NCBI GenBank assembly: GCA_003427395.1
Contig: BFEA01000300.1
Location: 538,190 to 602,189, forward strand
Length of the DNA: 64,000 nt
Reading direction: 5' to 3'
From: Chara braunii
Taxonomy: Eukaryota; Streptophyta; Charophyceae; Charales; Characeae
Shown: in pieces, positions 10,621 through 22,181 of the stretch
Position numbering within the stretch: position 1 is the first letter of the stretch
How the letters are laid out: each line of letters begins with the position of its first letter
Program-made: the position numbers and the translations under genes
The notes under the pieces: generated by a model
Databases searched by the model: none
Told to the model about the DNA's origin: nothing
What the model saw: the letters and a program-made list of their open reading frames with translations, nothing else

Positions 10621-11547
10621 CTCGTATCCACCAGCATGAGCATAGAGCTGAATGTTTCGACAGAAGAAAATCAGACATCACCCGCGAAGCATTTGCTTGC
10701 CACATCCAAAGGCAAGGGATGGCCTGCCTGCCTGCCTGCTTGCCGGCCTGCCGAAAAAAAAAAGACCGAGGCCTCTCCACCCTTTCAGAGCCACCAAGGT
10801 GCTCATAAGTCTAATCTCTATGGCGGGAAACTGGATCCAGTGTCCCTTTGCGAAAAAACAGACCAACTTTTCAGAAATCGATGTTTTGCAAAATCGATGA
10901 TTTCAGAAATCGATGTTTGAATAGGAAGCATACGTGTTATGTTCGGGGCAAGACGGTACTCTCTTTTCCTTTGGCTTGGCAGCAATCCCTGTGGACACGA
11001 TCACAACCCTTCTCTTTATTTTTGGGGAAAAAAAAGGTTCAAGCTTTACTAAGGGGGAGACCTGTATGATCCAAGAAAGGTAATTTTCAAGAGGCGTAGA
11101 GGGAACACCGTCCACGGTGGCTCCGATTTCAGGTGTCTTGGTGCATTGGGGTGCTGTGAAGAGAACGGAATGAAGCCAGGTTCGAAAAGACCAGTTTCTT
11201 GATAAAAAAAGAGGGCACAATAATATATATATATATTGTCACATCACTACAAACTAAAAGAGCGCACTTTGCGGAACAAAGAATAAAAGCAAAAAACGGG
11301 CACAGTGATAACATGCAAAAATAAAAATAAAAAGAAAAAACAAGGGCAGATTGAAACCATTAAATTTCTCATTCTTCTTTGAACTCCAGCTCCACTGTGC
11401 CTCTCACGTGCAAGGCTCGCCACGTTGCCGTCTTGGTCCATTGCCAGGGTTTACCCAAAAATTATATAAATCTAAGTTCCAATATTTAGGTTCATCTACT
11501 GCATCATTGTCTTCTAATAAAAAGATATCACAGTACAATATTAGACT

Positions 11548-11867
11548 NNNNNNNNNNNNNNNNNNNNNNNNNNNNNNNNNNNNNNNNNNNNNNNNNNNNN
11601 NNNNNNNNNNNNNNNNNNNNNNNNNNNNNNNNNNNNNNNNNNNNNNNNNNNNNNNNNNNNNNNNNNNNNNNNNNNNNNNNNNNNNNNNNNNNNNNNNNNN
11701 NNNNNNNNNNNNNNNNNNNNNNNNNNNNNNNNNNNNNNNNNNNNNNNNNNNNNNNNNNNNNNNNNNNNNNNNNNNNNNNNNNNNNNNNNNNNNNNNNNNN
11801 NNNNNNNNNNNNNNNNNNNNNNNNNNNNNNNNNNNNNNNNNNNNNNNNNNNNNNNNNNNNNNNNNNN
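11548..11867. other. Assembly gap (320 N)
   Basis: Run of N. The sequence to its right (11868 on) is the truncated end of a hammerhead element, so part of that element is missing in the gap. Confidence 0.99.
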
Positions 11868-11995
11868 AACCCTCAACAGTCTGCAGAATCCCCTCACTGA
11901 TTACACTGTAAATGATAATCTACCTTAACCAAAATCAAAGTAGACTATCACTCACCCACACGAGATGGAAAACTCTACAGACTGTCGGTTCACAC
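11868..11995 (-). mobile_element. Hammerhead-bearing retroelement, copy truncated by gap
   Basis: On the minus strand it starts near 11995 with GGTGTGAACCGACAGTCTG, the boundary shared with the other copies. It ends with CAGACTGTTGAGGGTT at the N gap, which is stem III 5' strand, cleavage site and half of stem I of the hammerhead. The rest of the ribozyme would lie in the gap. The cleavage triplet here would be GTT rather than GTC. Confidence 0.6.
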
Positions 11996-12029
11996 CTATA
12001 TATATGGCCTGAAGAAATCATCCCGGTGT

Positions 12030-12225
12030 ACCAACTCACCCAGCCCTCAGTTGTTGGTACACCCGTCGACTCTTGCCATACAGAGCTGAGTTCGAACTCC
12101 GCCGACGACCGCAGACGAGTAAACTACTGCAGTTGAGTAAACTAGAGCAGAGCTGAGTTCTGAATCGCCTAGGGCCGTTCGGTTTGACGATAGTATCGCC
12201 TTTTTGAAAAAGAAAACAAAAAAAA
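12030..12225 (+). mobile_element. tRNA-derived SINE, diverged copy
   Basis: Contains a box A-like CTCAGTTGTTGGTACACC (12047 on) and a box B-like GAGTTCGAACTCC (12088-12100). A body similar to the two better SINEs at 25.5 and 26.1 kb follows (AGTAAACTAC, then GGGCCGTTCGGTTTGACGAT) and an A-rich 3' end. Ends are not resolved. Confidence 0.5.
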
Positions 12226-12861
12226 GAGGAGATCATCCAGGCAGACTGAGGGACGAAGAACAGGCTGAAGTGTCCTTTTCAACACAGAGTTGAGCCCTTC
12301 GAGGACACTTGGTCGAAGGGCTACTGTGAACGGCCACTCCTCCGGCGGGGATCGGATTGACTGCCTCGATCTGGACGCGTTTGTGGAAAGGTGCTAAGAA
12401 ACCAGGATTCCTTTGTTTTTCTGCATCTCAACTGGAAAACACGTTTTGCAAGTGGGACCAAGCAAGCTCTTGGGCAAAACCCTAAACCACAAACGCAGGT
12501 TGATCTTCTCTTTGTCTTCGGTTTCGTATTTTTCCTTTCGTGGCTGTCTTTTTTCTCTGTTTTTCATCTCATTTAGGCCAGGGCCTTGGATCGCTTGGCT
12601 GACAACACCGCCGGTGGGCCTGCCCCCTTCCGTAGAGTATATTCTCCCCCGTATTAGCATTCTTTCTGCTATAACAAGCAAGCGGCTTCTCCTCCGTAGA
12701 GCATGTTGTCCCCATTAGGATCCTTTTTTACGAAAAGCCGCTTGCTTTTCAGACGCCTCTTACCCCATAACAGGGTGCCCTTAGGTTTCTCCTCAGATCT
12801 TTCTCATATCTACTTCTGAATGCTGGACTGTCTTTTCAGGTAAACTGTGCGGATCCCATCC

Positions 12862-13131
12862 TCAATTATAAACGACACTGAAACTGGTTTGCAGCCGTGC
12901 AACTCCTCGTAAATAGAGCAGAGCCATCAAAAAGAGTAAAGGGAAAGAGTAAAGGGAAAATAGAAAAGAGAAAGGGTACCTAACTGCTTCAAGGCGTAAG
13001 GTGTGTTCGCGCGTGCTCAAATGAGGTGAGGGATGCTGGACCCAGTTTCCAGCTTCGGGAAAAAAAGAAAAAAAAAAAGAAAAAAAAAAAGAAAAAAAAA
13101 ACGCCTGAGAAGAAAAACAGAAACAGTACAT
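12862..13131. other. A-rich unique DNA; no gene
   Basis: Repeated GAGTAAAGGGAAA words and AAAAAAGAAAA tracts. Frames here are low-complexity only. Confidence 0.4.
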
Positions 13132-13186
13132 GTATGCAAAATCACAATTGGTTCATGCTCTAGTGCAGCAACCCTGCAATTTGCCT

Positions 13187-13269
13187 CATGGTCTAGTCCA
13201 GAGGACTAAAGTGTACTCCTGGTCTTGTTGGGCCCAGGAGTACACTTTAGTCCTCTGGACTAGACCATG
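13187..13269. repeat. Perfect 36-bp inverted repeat with 11-nt loop
   Basis: Left arm 13187-13222 (starts CATGGTCTAGTCCAGAGGAC) and right arm 13234-13269 are exact reverse complements with no mismatch. The loop is TCTTGTTGGGC. A transcript of either strand would fold into a 36-bp hairpin. It could be a small MITE, a young inverted duplication or a small-RNA precursor. Confidence 0.95.
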
Positions 13270-13479
13270 AAGGAGACCAGGCGTTGTACCCCACTAGAAA
13301 GTTCCAGTTGGCCCTGAAGGATCAGAGTAGGTTGGATCCAGTGGGTTTTCTTTCTTTTTCATTTAGGGTTCTTGTGTCGTTTGGATCACAAACGACCACA
13401 ATGTTGCAATTGTCCAAATGCCCCTGAAGGATCAGAGTAGGCAAAACAAATTGACATTATACTCCACAACCCGATCGTG

Positions 13480-13700
13480 CAAATTGTTCATACAACCCCG
13501 GTTGTGCTTCACCCTACCCCACCCCCCCGTCCATCTCTCTCTCTTGGGCGTGCAAATTGTTTACATACCCTCAGCTGCGCTTCGGTCCCTCCTCCCCCCC
13601 ACCTCCTCTCTCTCTCTCCCTCTCTCTCTCACACACACACACACAACCTGGTTGTGCAAAATGTTCATATACCTCTAGGTGCCCTTCACCACTTCCCCTT
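13480..13700. repeat. Tandem repeat, ~90-bp unit, three copies
   Basis: Words of the form CCGGTTGTGCTTCACCC, CAGCTGCGCTTCGGTCCC and TAGGTGCCCTTCACCAC follow GTGCAAATTGTT(C/T)A-type words in each unit, with pyrimidine tracts between. It leads into a long CT microsatellite. Confidence 0.55.
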
Positions 13701-13708
13701 CCCCCCTG

Positions 13709-13767
<59 letters not shown>
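13709..13767. repeat. (CT)n microsatellite
   Basis: Uninterrupted CT run of about 29 units. Open frames through it (LSLSLS / ERERER) are artefacts. Confidence 0.97.
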
Positions 13768-13771
<4 letters not shown>

Positions 13772-14213
13772 CGCTCCCGCACAGGCACCCCCAGAGCACA
13801 CATACACATGTGGAAGTTGGGTGTGTGAGAAAGAAGGAATGGGGAGTTGCAACTCATTTGTTTCAGTCCCACTCACAGCTGGGTGCACCGGCAATCTGGA
13901 GGGATCCCTGGGGGGGCACCACAACAACGTTAGCCTCTGCCCAAGACAAATCAAAAGTGGGGTACGCCATAAATTTTTCCTATCTTTCTAACAGCGATCT
14001 TGAGATACAATCACACAAGTCGGATCGCAGTTACCTGGATTCCAAAATTCTCACAGCCAGAAGCCAACAAGAAGAGAAAGGGCGCTGTTTGCTTCGCACC
14101 TGAGGGTTGCCCGTTCAAAAAACACCCCTCAGGTGGCATTGGAACGATGCAGAGAAGCTTGGCATGACCCTCCGGTGAAAAAAATAAAGATCATATGACC
14201 TAGGCACCTCTCC

Positions 14214-14275
14214 AGTATAACCCACGCATTCAATCACTACTCACTGGCGTGGTGATTGAATGCCTGGATTATACT
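14214..14275. mobile_element. Short foldback element (62 bp)
   Basis: Left arm AGTATAACCCACGCATTCAA and right arm TTGAATGCCTGGATTATACT are imperfect reverse complements extending into ATCAC/GTGAT. Possible small MITE. Confidence 0.6.
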
Positions 14276-14697
14276 ATGGCATGGACCCTGATCTCGCTAC
14301 GGCCTCGGCAGGCGGATCGCCTGGCAGGCTTCTCTGGTGCCGCCCCGCGAGCTGGGTGACCTCGGCCACGGCCGTCTCCACCGCGCCTTGAGCTGCAGTT
14401 TAGCTGGGTCGCTTCGCTTGGAGCAGGGAGAGTGTGAAGGCAGGTTGTAGTTCTGCAAAGTGCCTCTGTGGCCCTACTGTTATTTTCCAGTTGTTTGCAG
14501 TTCACGACAGTTTGTCTGGAATGGGAATAGGGTTTGTTGCCCACCCGTTCTTGACGTCTGTCACGATTCACCCTAGCACTCCGAGAAAGTACTCTGTTTT
14601 GAATCTAACTGGTTGGAGGAGGCAAGGGGGGGGGGGGCAGAGTGCAAGTAGGTGGTTTCGGTCTCTTCATAGATATGAGTGGCACAATCTTGCTATA

Positions 14698-14850
14698 TGG
14701 AGAGCTCCATTGAGAAGGCACTGGTTTGATCTCTTTCCTGCTTTCCGCTGGAGAGCTCCATTGAGAGGGCACTGGTTTGAGAGGGCACTGGAGTTGCTCT
14801 ATGGAGCTCATGCATGGAGAGCTCCATTGAGAGGGCACTGGTTTGAGTAA
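14698..14850. repeat. Minisatellite with GAGCTCCATTGAGAGGGCAC units
   Basis: Three full copies (near 14701, 14753, 14819) of GAGAGCTCCATTGAGA(G/A)GGC followed by ACTGGTTTGA, plus a partial copy near 14783. Spacing is irregular. Confidence 0.85.
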
Positions 14851-14859
14851 GCACATCTT

Positions 14860-16400
14860 TCCTGCTGCCTGCTGGGATGGAGATGAAGATCTCCTTGGCG
14901 CCTGCTCTCTCTATTTCTACATGTCTCAATCCTAAAATTTTGGAGGCTCGGGGCTACCTGACCACAGTGGCCGGCGGCACCAGCCGAAAAAAAAAAGTGC
15001 CCCGCTGGAGGTCCGGCAAAGAACGGCTCGCAGTGCGGCGCAGCCGGGCCCATGCGTCCTGGTGATTTAAACCAGAAGGTTATGTTTCTCTGCTTGAAAA
15101 GCAATTCTGTAGCGGGTTACCCAGAGAAGGCGAGCAAGATTCGGGCTGTCGTTGATAAATTTAATTGGCAGTCCATCGTCCGTTTCGGGCCTCCGAGAGT
15201 CGCGGTGAGGGGCCCGCAGCCGATACATAGAAAAGGTACTGGTGGTTCAGGGCAGCCAGCTGCACCAGGGTAAATCCACTGTAATAGCTCTCCATGCTTA
15301 TGTCAGAAGCTCCAATCTGGCAGTGGGCGGCAGCACTTTCTGGAAATCGTGTCCAGTGTCCGCTGTCTTCTATACATTAAACTAACAAGAACTGATTGAG
15401 ACACATGCTTTCAATGACCGCTGGCTGGAAGCATTGACAACGCATTGCACGTTGCTGACATGCCAGCACGAAAGCAGGTTAACATTCGCTTCGCAGTTAT
15501 CTAAGCATGCCATGTCAAGGCCACAACCGCATATCAGGTAAAGTAATAAGGGGGTGGTAGGGCTGAGTGCAAGACGATGGGTTGCAGTTTTTGCTGCAGA
15601 GACTGGCAATGACCATCCCTTCTTCATCCCTTTGTAGTGTTCGAAGCAGAGACTATGCCATGTGCATGCTAAACGGAGTGTAGTTGTGTGAAGACAGAAT
15701 GGCATGGCACAGCCACCATCCTCTTCAAAGGCTTCCTCGCTATCCGTGGCAGAATCTCTCCGATCTACACAGGGAAAGGACACTGCCTGGTCATGTAGAG
15801 GGGATGGGGGAGGTTCAGCCAGATTGTTCCCCAGAGGCTGTAGAGCTCGCGGGTGCACAGATGCATACTGTTCCTTCTTGACCAGCCGGACAGTGGGATT
15901 CTACTGCTTGGTGATAACAAGAGTTAATATTTACCACTGTGCACACCCTGCCGCCATCGCCCCATAGCACTAAAATGACCTGGACGATGCAGGATATATG
16001 CAAAAATATTTGGGCCTATGCCTGGCATGTAATTCTGTGGAGCGGGTTGTAGTTGTAGTCGTCTTCCTGTAAATGCCATGGACAGGACTTCTGTGCCTGG
16101 CGTGAAAAGGCACAAGACTGTCATCCTCTGGGTAGACACCTCCGTGCTCCTCTTCTGTCCAGCGGTCAAGATCTGCAAAATCAGACACGGTATAGGGTTT
16201 ACACCTGTAAGTGACGAGACATACATTAACCACATAGTACGAGCAGTGGCCTCCCTGTAGCAGTGTGAGATCATTTGATCCTGCCGATCAAGCAGATTGC
16301 ACGATAGGGAGAGGTTCATCGCGGTCTTGACTGTTTCTGTCAGGTGCCTCTGGTCGTATCGACTCCATGCGCTCAAGCATGTGCTCCACGGAGAGATCAT
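14860..16400. other. Unique-looking DNA, no confident gene
   Basis: Several medium open frames overlap on both strands (for example 15382-15858 minus, 158 aa, CMS-rich). None has a recognisable domain, initiation context or splice structure. The possibility of a diverged exon cannot be excluded. Confidence 0.35.
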
Positions 16401-16412
16401 CTTCAGTTGAGG

Positions 16413-16413
<1 letters not shown>

Positions 16414-16490
<77 letters not shown>
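16414..16490. repeat. (GT)n microsatellite
   Basis: GT run with a single TA interruption. It abuts the TGTCATATTCGC sequence that also follows a GT run at 24789, so microsatellite and element travel together. Confidence 0.97.
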
Positions 16491-16491
<1 letters not shown>

Positions 16492-16724
16492 GTCATATTC
16501 GCTATACGCTAAAAAAAAAGCATGACTGTACCAGACTGTTTCGTCGAACTTTCACCGACTCGTCAGGAGGTTGAACCCCGACAGTCTGCCCAGGATGCAT
16601 TTGACTGATGGATAAGGAGCATTAAGGACTCACCACATCGCCCAGAGTTAGCGATACCCATCCCTGAGAGAGAAAAGTGGTCGACCTTACTCACACCAAC
16701 CCTGCAATCCTAGCAGACTGCCGG

Positions 16725-16726
<2 letters not shown>
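16492..16726 (-). mobile_element. Hammerhead-bearing retroelement (retrozyme-like), copy 2
   Basis: Minus-strand order: AACCGGCAGTCTGC boundary (about 16724-16711), a ~120-nt body with no coding capacity, the hammerhead (16588-16532), then CTGGTACAGTCATGC and an A/T tract ending next to the GT run. The body shares GCATTTGACTGATGGATAAGG and CAGAGTTA with the copy at 22.5 kb. The tail TGTCATATTCGC, CTAAAAAAAAGCATGACTG (plus strand) recurs at 24790-24830 without the ribozyme. Both ends abut GT microsatellites. Confidence 0.7.
16532..16588 (-). ncRNA. Hammerhead ribozyme, complete core (copy 2, best copy)
   Basis: On the minus strand: stem III 5' strand CAGACTG (16588-16582), cleavage triplet GTC (ends at 16580), and stem I GGGG/CCTC (one G-U pair) with TTCAA loop. 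The core CTGACGA (fits C-T-G-A-N-G-A) is at 16566-16560. Stem II GTCG/CGAC is perfect, with a 9-nt loop. GAAA is at 16542-16539, and stem III 3' strand CAGTCTG (16538-16532) is a perfect 7-bp partner of CAGACTG. Compared with copy 1, stem III has changed on both strands (GATTG/CAATC versus CAGACTG/CAGTCTG) and the stem II closing pair differs, so pairing is conserved while sequence is not. Predicted cleavage lies between 16580 and 16579. Confidence 0.93.

Positions 16727-16793
<67 letters not shown>
16725..16793. repeat. (GT)n microsatellite
   Basis: About 34 uninterrupted GT units immediately adjoining the element boundary at 16724. Confidence 0.97.
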
Positions 16794-16796
<3 letters not shown>

Positions 16797-17139
16797 CGCA
16801 GGTCGAATGCCAAAGCACCCACACTACAAGATGTGAGCATGCGAAAACGATGGACGGAACTTGTCCGAAAGGCTGGCAGCAGATAAATGAAATTGGCTGG
16901 GCAACACACAAAGAAGAAGAACAAAGGTTTCAAAGCATTCAAATCTGTACTTCAATAAGAGAGAGAAAAGACGACGCGCTCAGACTCTGCAAAGCATTCA
17001 AATCTGTGAAACAATCTTTTACCAACTCCACAAACTCAACTATACCTCGCACCCAAGCACTCAGATTCTTCTTATCAAGGCCTGCCTCCGCCATCTCGTT
17101 GTCCTACCAAGTTGGTGCTGTACGGACGCTGCTACCACT

Positions 17140-17345
17140 ACTTGGCGGGCTTTGGGGATTTGCTTCATTTATGTGATGGTCCTAATAGCTCTTCTTCTTC
17201 TTCTTCTTCTTTTTCTTCTTCTTTTTCTTCTTCTTCTTCACTACTTGGCGGGCTTTGGGGATTTGCTTCATTTATGTGATGGTCCTAATAGCTNTTCTTC
17301 TTCTTCTTCTTCTTTTTCTTCTTCTTTTTCTTCTTCTTCTTCTTC
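17140..17345. repeat. ~100-bp tandem duplication with CTT microsatellite, N inside
   Basis: The segment starting CTACTTGGCGGGCTTTGGGG and running through GTCCTAATAGCT plus (TTC)n occurs twice, near 17138 and 17240. A single N at 17294 sits at the same point of the second copy. The near identity and the N suggest an assembly-joined duplicate. Confidence 0.8.
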
Positions 17346-17959
17346 TGTTTGAAGTTTTCCATTGCTCTGAATTCCCAAGGATTTAAAAAACAATCATTGA
17401 GAACCTGACTATATCCATTAACCATCTCTTACTTATCCCAACCCAATCAATGGCTGTCCATAGCCTGCCACTCACTTGACTTGACAGCTGCTTCATTCCT
17501 TCCCTGTCCCCCTTCCCCCATTTCTGAGCCCCATAGTGAGTTCTGATGAACGGCGAAAAAGACTCGTCGCCATCATTACCAAGGTCCATTCCTTAACACT
17601 CAACTTTCTTGCCTTCGTGCTTCACAAACACATCCTGCCTGTGACTGAAATTCATAAACTGGGACATTACAGATTGACGAGCGATAAAAAAATCCAACAC
17701 AAGAAGGGCAGCCAACCACCACTTGTCATCACCCCTACCTCTTCATCCACCGAAGAACCCCCTTGCTCGTCATCACTCCTGTCATCATCTGCCATAGGCA
17801 GCCTTAAAAGGCACAGACTGGTGCACAACAGATTGCTCAGAGACATGGAAAAGTGTCCTTGGGAGGGAGAAACTGACGATTGACCTCTGGAAATGTGTCA
17901 CTGCCAAACTCCTCTTCATCACCCACTCCTCCCCATTATCTCCCACTCCTCCCACCATC

Positions 17960-18150
17960 TCCCACAGGAAGAGGTGGCCACAATGCGGCACAAGAAGGGG
18001 GTCAGCCTCCTCTTATCATCTGCCACAGGAAGGGGGGTCACAATGCGGCACAGGGAGGGGGTCAGCGTCCAAAAAGCACGCTAACATACGTGCGTAACAA
18101 AGAAGCACAGGAAGGGGGTCAGCCTCCAAAAAGCAAGTTAATATATGTAC
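17960..18150. repeat. Minisatellite with GGAAGGGGGTCAGCCTCC units
   Basis: Repeating CACAATGCGGCACA, GGGGGTCAGC(C/G)TCC and CAAAAAGCA words, four irregular copies. Confidence 0.7.
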
Positions 18151-18489
18151 GCACATGGCGCTTAGCATGCACCCAGAGAAATTGCAAGTGCATCATCAAA
18201 TCCTAATAGCAAATTTACCGAAAGGCGGGGAAACATAAATAAGACTGTGAAATATTTACCCTCATACCTTCCTGAGGCTCCACCTCTCTCTTTCTCCCAA
18301 AGCCAGGTCTCCAAACACGACTCCCCCTTTTCTGTAGTGGCAAGTAACACAAGGCAGACGCTCCCGCCCATCGGCTCTGCAATCCGTAGCCATAGGTGCA
18401 GTCGCCGTTCAGGAATGAATGGAATTACAAAAAAAGTTGTGGTTAGCAAACAGCTGCGGAAAAAGACAAAACAAAGAGACTTCCAATCT

Positions 18490-18600
18490 GCTACCCATGC
18501 CTTCTGTACAACCAAAAAAAACTCCGAGCACACACGAGCACAAAATTGGCTACATGCTTAATCTGCTTCCAATCTGCTACCCACGCGTAACGAAGTTGGA
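18490..18600. repeat. Local duplication (TTCCAATCTGCTACCCA)
   Basis: The word CTTCCAATCTGCTACCCA occurs twice, near 18480 and 18570, flanking a ~75-bp segment. Otherwise unremarkable. Confidence 0.55.
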
Positions 18601-20240
18601 GACTCCTCACACTGGATGCTTCTTTACATTGACGGACGATTGACCAAACGAGTTGCTGCTGCACAGAACGCAAGACATATCACTACCCGCCCGACGTCTA
18701 CAATCCCTACCAATCGTCGACAGCTCACTTCTCCAAAGCGCAATCCGCACACACACAGGTCTTAACTTTCCAGCCTAACGTGGGCGTATTCCAAACCTAC
18801 CAACCGGCAATAAAAAGGCCCGATGAAAAATACGCGGAATCTGCCAAACAAGACTCCCCCCGAACTACTGCTCGAATCTATCTATATATTTTACTCGGGT
18901 CTGTATTTCAACCGTTCAAGGGTGTACAAACCGACTGACCTACCACTTGAAACTGCTTTGGTTCTCTATACCTACTTTCACAAATTCTTGGAGGCACCTT
19001 AATGAAGGATCGAGACGAAAACACGAAAACACGAAAACATGAGAGACCCACATCTCACTGAAGGATTGTGAGTTGACTGCAGTTCTGTCTGTCTCTGTCT
19101 GTTCGCCTGCCGGCTGTCTATATTTCGATGTGTCGGTACTATACCCCTCAGACATCCTCACTCGCCAAGTACTGAACCAGGCTACCTACCACATTATTCT
19201 TATTGGACTTTGAGTGCGCACAAATAACTCAAGTTTGTACCACGAAGGATTGCTAGTTAAGGTTTGTTTGTTCACTGGGAATATACAACCGATTCAGCAT
19301 TACTACGAATGGCACAGCATCCACACACACTCATATTTATCAACCATTACGTAACTTACCTACGAATCTCAAGACAAAAAAAAACAGACTACGAATCTCA
19401 AGACATAAAAAAGAACCAAAAAAAAAAAAAAAAAAACTCACGAGTCATGGCCAAATACTACCGACAACAACATGGTTTGAGCTGCGCATTCAATCATCTA
19501 AAATCTCTTCCAAGTCAAGAATGCCGCATGGGGCCACAAGAGCATTGCTTCTTCCATCCCTTGCGCCAGAGATAAAAAAACAAGTAAAAAAAAAGTACAA
19601 CTCTTGCTCTCAACTGCACGCTGCATTGCGTCTCATGTTCTCTACAGACCCCCACCTTTGGCGGGTTTGTAGGACACCAGCAACGGAGCACGCAGCACAT
19701 TTAGTGCACCTCTATCCCTGCACCACAGAGAGAGGTCCAACCCAACCCCGGAGGGTCTCTCTCTCATGACAAAACTTCCGGCCTCGATAAGCTTCCTGTC
19801 TACTAGCTATATTTCACAATCTCAGGACCTCTGGAAACCTTGCTACCGAGTGCAAGAATCCCAAAAGGTGCGAGCCACCGGGAGGCAAAAGCTGGGGCAG
19901 GCAGAGTTATATCGGCAACATGCACAAAGGGAGAGAAAAAGACAAAAGGGGGAGAAAGTGTGAGTTCTCCATCTTCAAAAGCACTTTGCCATGCTTGCAG
20001 GCCATCACAAAACAAACTCACCCGGTGACGAGGGGCCAGCTTCTGAGTTGTATGAGCCAGGGAAGCAGTATTTCTGCATCTTCTGCTTCGAGGCGCGGTG
20101 CCTTGGAGAAAGGTGGAAAAAAAAACAACAGGTTGAGATTCGCGCTCAACATTCGTATATGTAGCATGAGGGGCTGGATGCGCCAGCAGAATACAGGGGT
20201 CACCTTTACATTGCAGTTGTGGTTGCTCATGGACCCAGGC
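18600..20240. other. Unique-looking DNA, no confident gene
   Basis: Only short frames without recognisable motifs. A region near 18870-18945 (TCGAATCTATC, then GTCTGTATTTCAACCGTTCA and GTGTACA) resembles a heavily diverged minus-strand SINE like the one at 26.1 kb, but is too degraded to delimit. Confidence 0.35.
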
Positions 20241-20835
20241 AGCTAAATAATGCTCAGAACAAGCAGCGAACCACCCTGCGGCTTAGAAGAGGGACACTCT
20301 CTGCTTGATGAGCCGTTGACGCCACACCGGCCAACTTGCAAACCTCTCCCAGGATACCCCAAAGGCACGAACAAAATCCTTTTCTGACAGGTGTTCTTCT
20401 CGATGCGCCGGGTCCTGTGATGATTCACACACGCAAAAAGAAAGAAAAAAAGAAATGTCATTGGAGTGAAGCACCACATGACACCTGCAACCTCCACCCA
20501 AGGGAGAGGAATGATGAAAAGTACACTATACCAAGTGGTTTTTGAAAAGCAACCAGAAAGATACAAGTGTGTGTGAGAAAGAGGCAGGAGGGAGAGGGGA
20601 GGGAGGGACGGAGACAGGGATAATGGACAACAGAGGGGGGGGGGGGGACCGCGCCCCATGGAGAAAAGGAGAGAGCACACGCATACACAAGCATATACAA
20701 GCATAAGCATTCCGACGCATACACAGATAAGAGAGAGACAGGTGTTACAACGGACTGAGACAGCTGATTTCTGAGTTTTGCCAAGGGAACGCATGCCTTC
20801 CCGAGTTTCCCGTTTGTTGCTGAGTTTTCTAAGTC

Positions 20836-21055
20836 TGAGTGTGCGGGTGCTTGCTGGTCTGCGTGCCTGTCTGAGTGTTTGTCGGTTTGAGTGTGAGTGT
20901 GCGAGTGCTTGCTGGTCTGCGTGCCTGTCTGAGTGTTTGTCCGTTTGAGTGTGTGCCTGTCTGAGTGTTTGTCCGTTTGAGTGTGTGCCTGTCTGAGTGT
21001 TTGTCCGTTTGAGTGTGTGCCTGTCTGAGTGTTTGTCGGTTTGAGTGTGTGTGAG
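20836..21055. repeat. 32-bp minisatellite (CCTGTCTGAGTGTTTGTCCG)
   Basis: Unit CCTGTCTGAGTGTTTGTCCG + TTTGAGTGTGTG (32 bp), about five contiguous copies with two longer variant copies at the 5' side (GGTCTGCGTG). Open frames reading THSNGQTLRQ repeats are its translation and not a protein. Confidence 0.9.
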
Positions 21056-21521
21056 ACACGCCAGGGTACTTGTCCGTGTGGAAGGCCCAAAGGGCCGGTA
21101 CTTACCTGTGGCCGTCGCATTGAGGGTTGCTGCGGGCAAAACACTCAAGCGGCAGGGAAGGATGCCCGTGAAACTTGAACCAGCGGAAAAACATTCAAGT
21201 AGCAGGTAGGCCGGTACAACACCAGGTAGAGGTAGATTTTCCGGGTACTCGAGGCCGAGCAGATGGAGACAAAGTTGGCATTTTTAGAGGCCCGGTAGTT
21301 GTAGGCTAGGTCTAGGCGGGTACCAGTCCAACCAGTCTGAGTAATATCAGAGTCTGCAATGATGTTTCCCTCCGAAAGGGAGGTACCGGTTGCTTGGAGG
21401 CCACGCGGCCTAGGAAGTCACTCGCCAAGAGAAAAGTAGGCCGCTATATCTCCAGGAAGAGTGAGGTCCTCCTCCTCGACACACTGGTTGGAGCGCTGGC
21501 TGGAGCAGTGCTGCCTTCGTT

Positions 21522-21685
21522 CCCCGAACATAACGCATATGCGTTGTATTCGAGTTTTCAAATTTGACAAAAAAAAGAAATAGAACGCATATGCGTTGTA
21601 TTCAAAATTTAGGGCTATTCGAATAGAACACATCGCACCCTATGCATTGTATTCGTTTACAACGCATATACGTTATGTTCGGGGG
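21522..21685. mobile_element. Foldback element (CGAACATAACGCATATGCG)
   Basis: Begins CCCCGAACATAACGCATATG and ends CATATACGTTATGTTCGGGG, imperfect inverted repeats that extend inward through AACGCATATGCGTT-type palindromes occurring four times. A partial sister sequence (TACGTGTTATGTTCGGGGCAAG) is at 10929-10951. Confidence 0.75.
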
Positions 21686-22181
21686 AAGAAGGTAGCATCA
21701 AGAGCAGCGCTGCTGGGGAGGAACAAGGACAGGAGGAGGAAGAAGACCAGACTAGGAGGGAGGAGCGCCAGAGGTACTTACCTGGCTATGGTGGATGCCA
21801 TCTTCATCACCTTGGTGGGCGCTGCATCTGGAAGCCCCCGTTGGGGTAGAGCTACACCAAGAAGCTTTGAGGCAGAGTCAGGCATGGCGGCCTGAGTTAG
21901 AGCAGCCATAGCTGCTTTGTGTTGTACTTTGCACAGCAGGGCAGTGCCCTTGTAGCCCGCCATAGCCTAGGTCGTGGAAGGAGGAGGAGGAAGGGTGGCC
22001 ATGGCTATGGTGGATCTCATGTGATGCCTGCAGTAGAAGAGAGATTCGGACATTGATTCTGGTTCAGCCATTCAACATTATTATTATTATTTCTTGTTTG
22101 AATAAGAGGGTAGGAGATAAGGAGGAGGAGAGTGGTTGGCGAAGAGGAAGGGAATTCTCACTGGTCTTTGCTGGTGAACAT

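Noticed and set aside
13557-14103. Long open frames with LSLSLS or ERERER stretches, here and at 33224-34072, 47105-47863 and across 45857-47381
   Set aside because: They are translations of CT/GA or GT microsatellites, and some cross N gaps. No conserved protein segment except the 33581-34009 part.
17540-17565. CTGATGAACGGCGAAAA as a possible hammerhead core
   Set aside because: Only five bases separate the boxes, too few for stem II, and the flanks do not pair.
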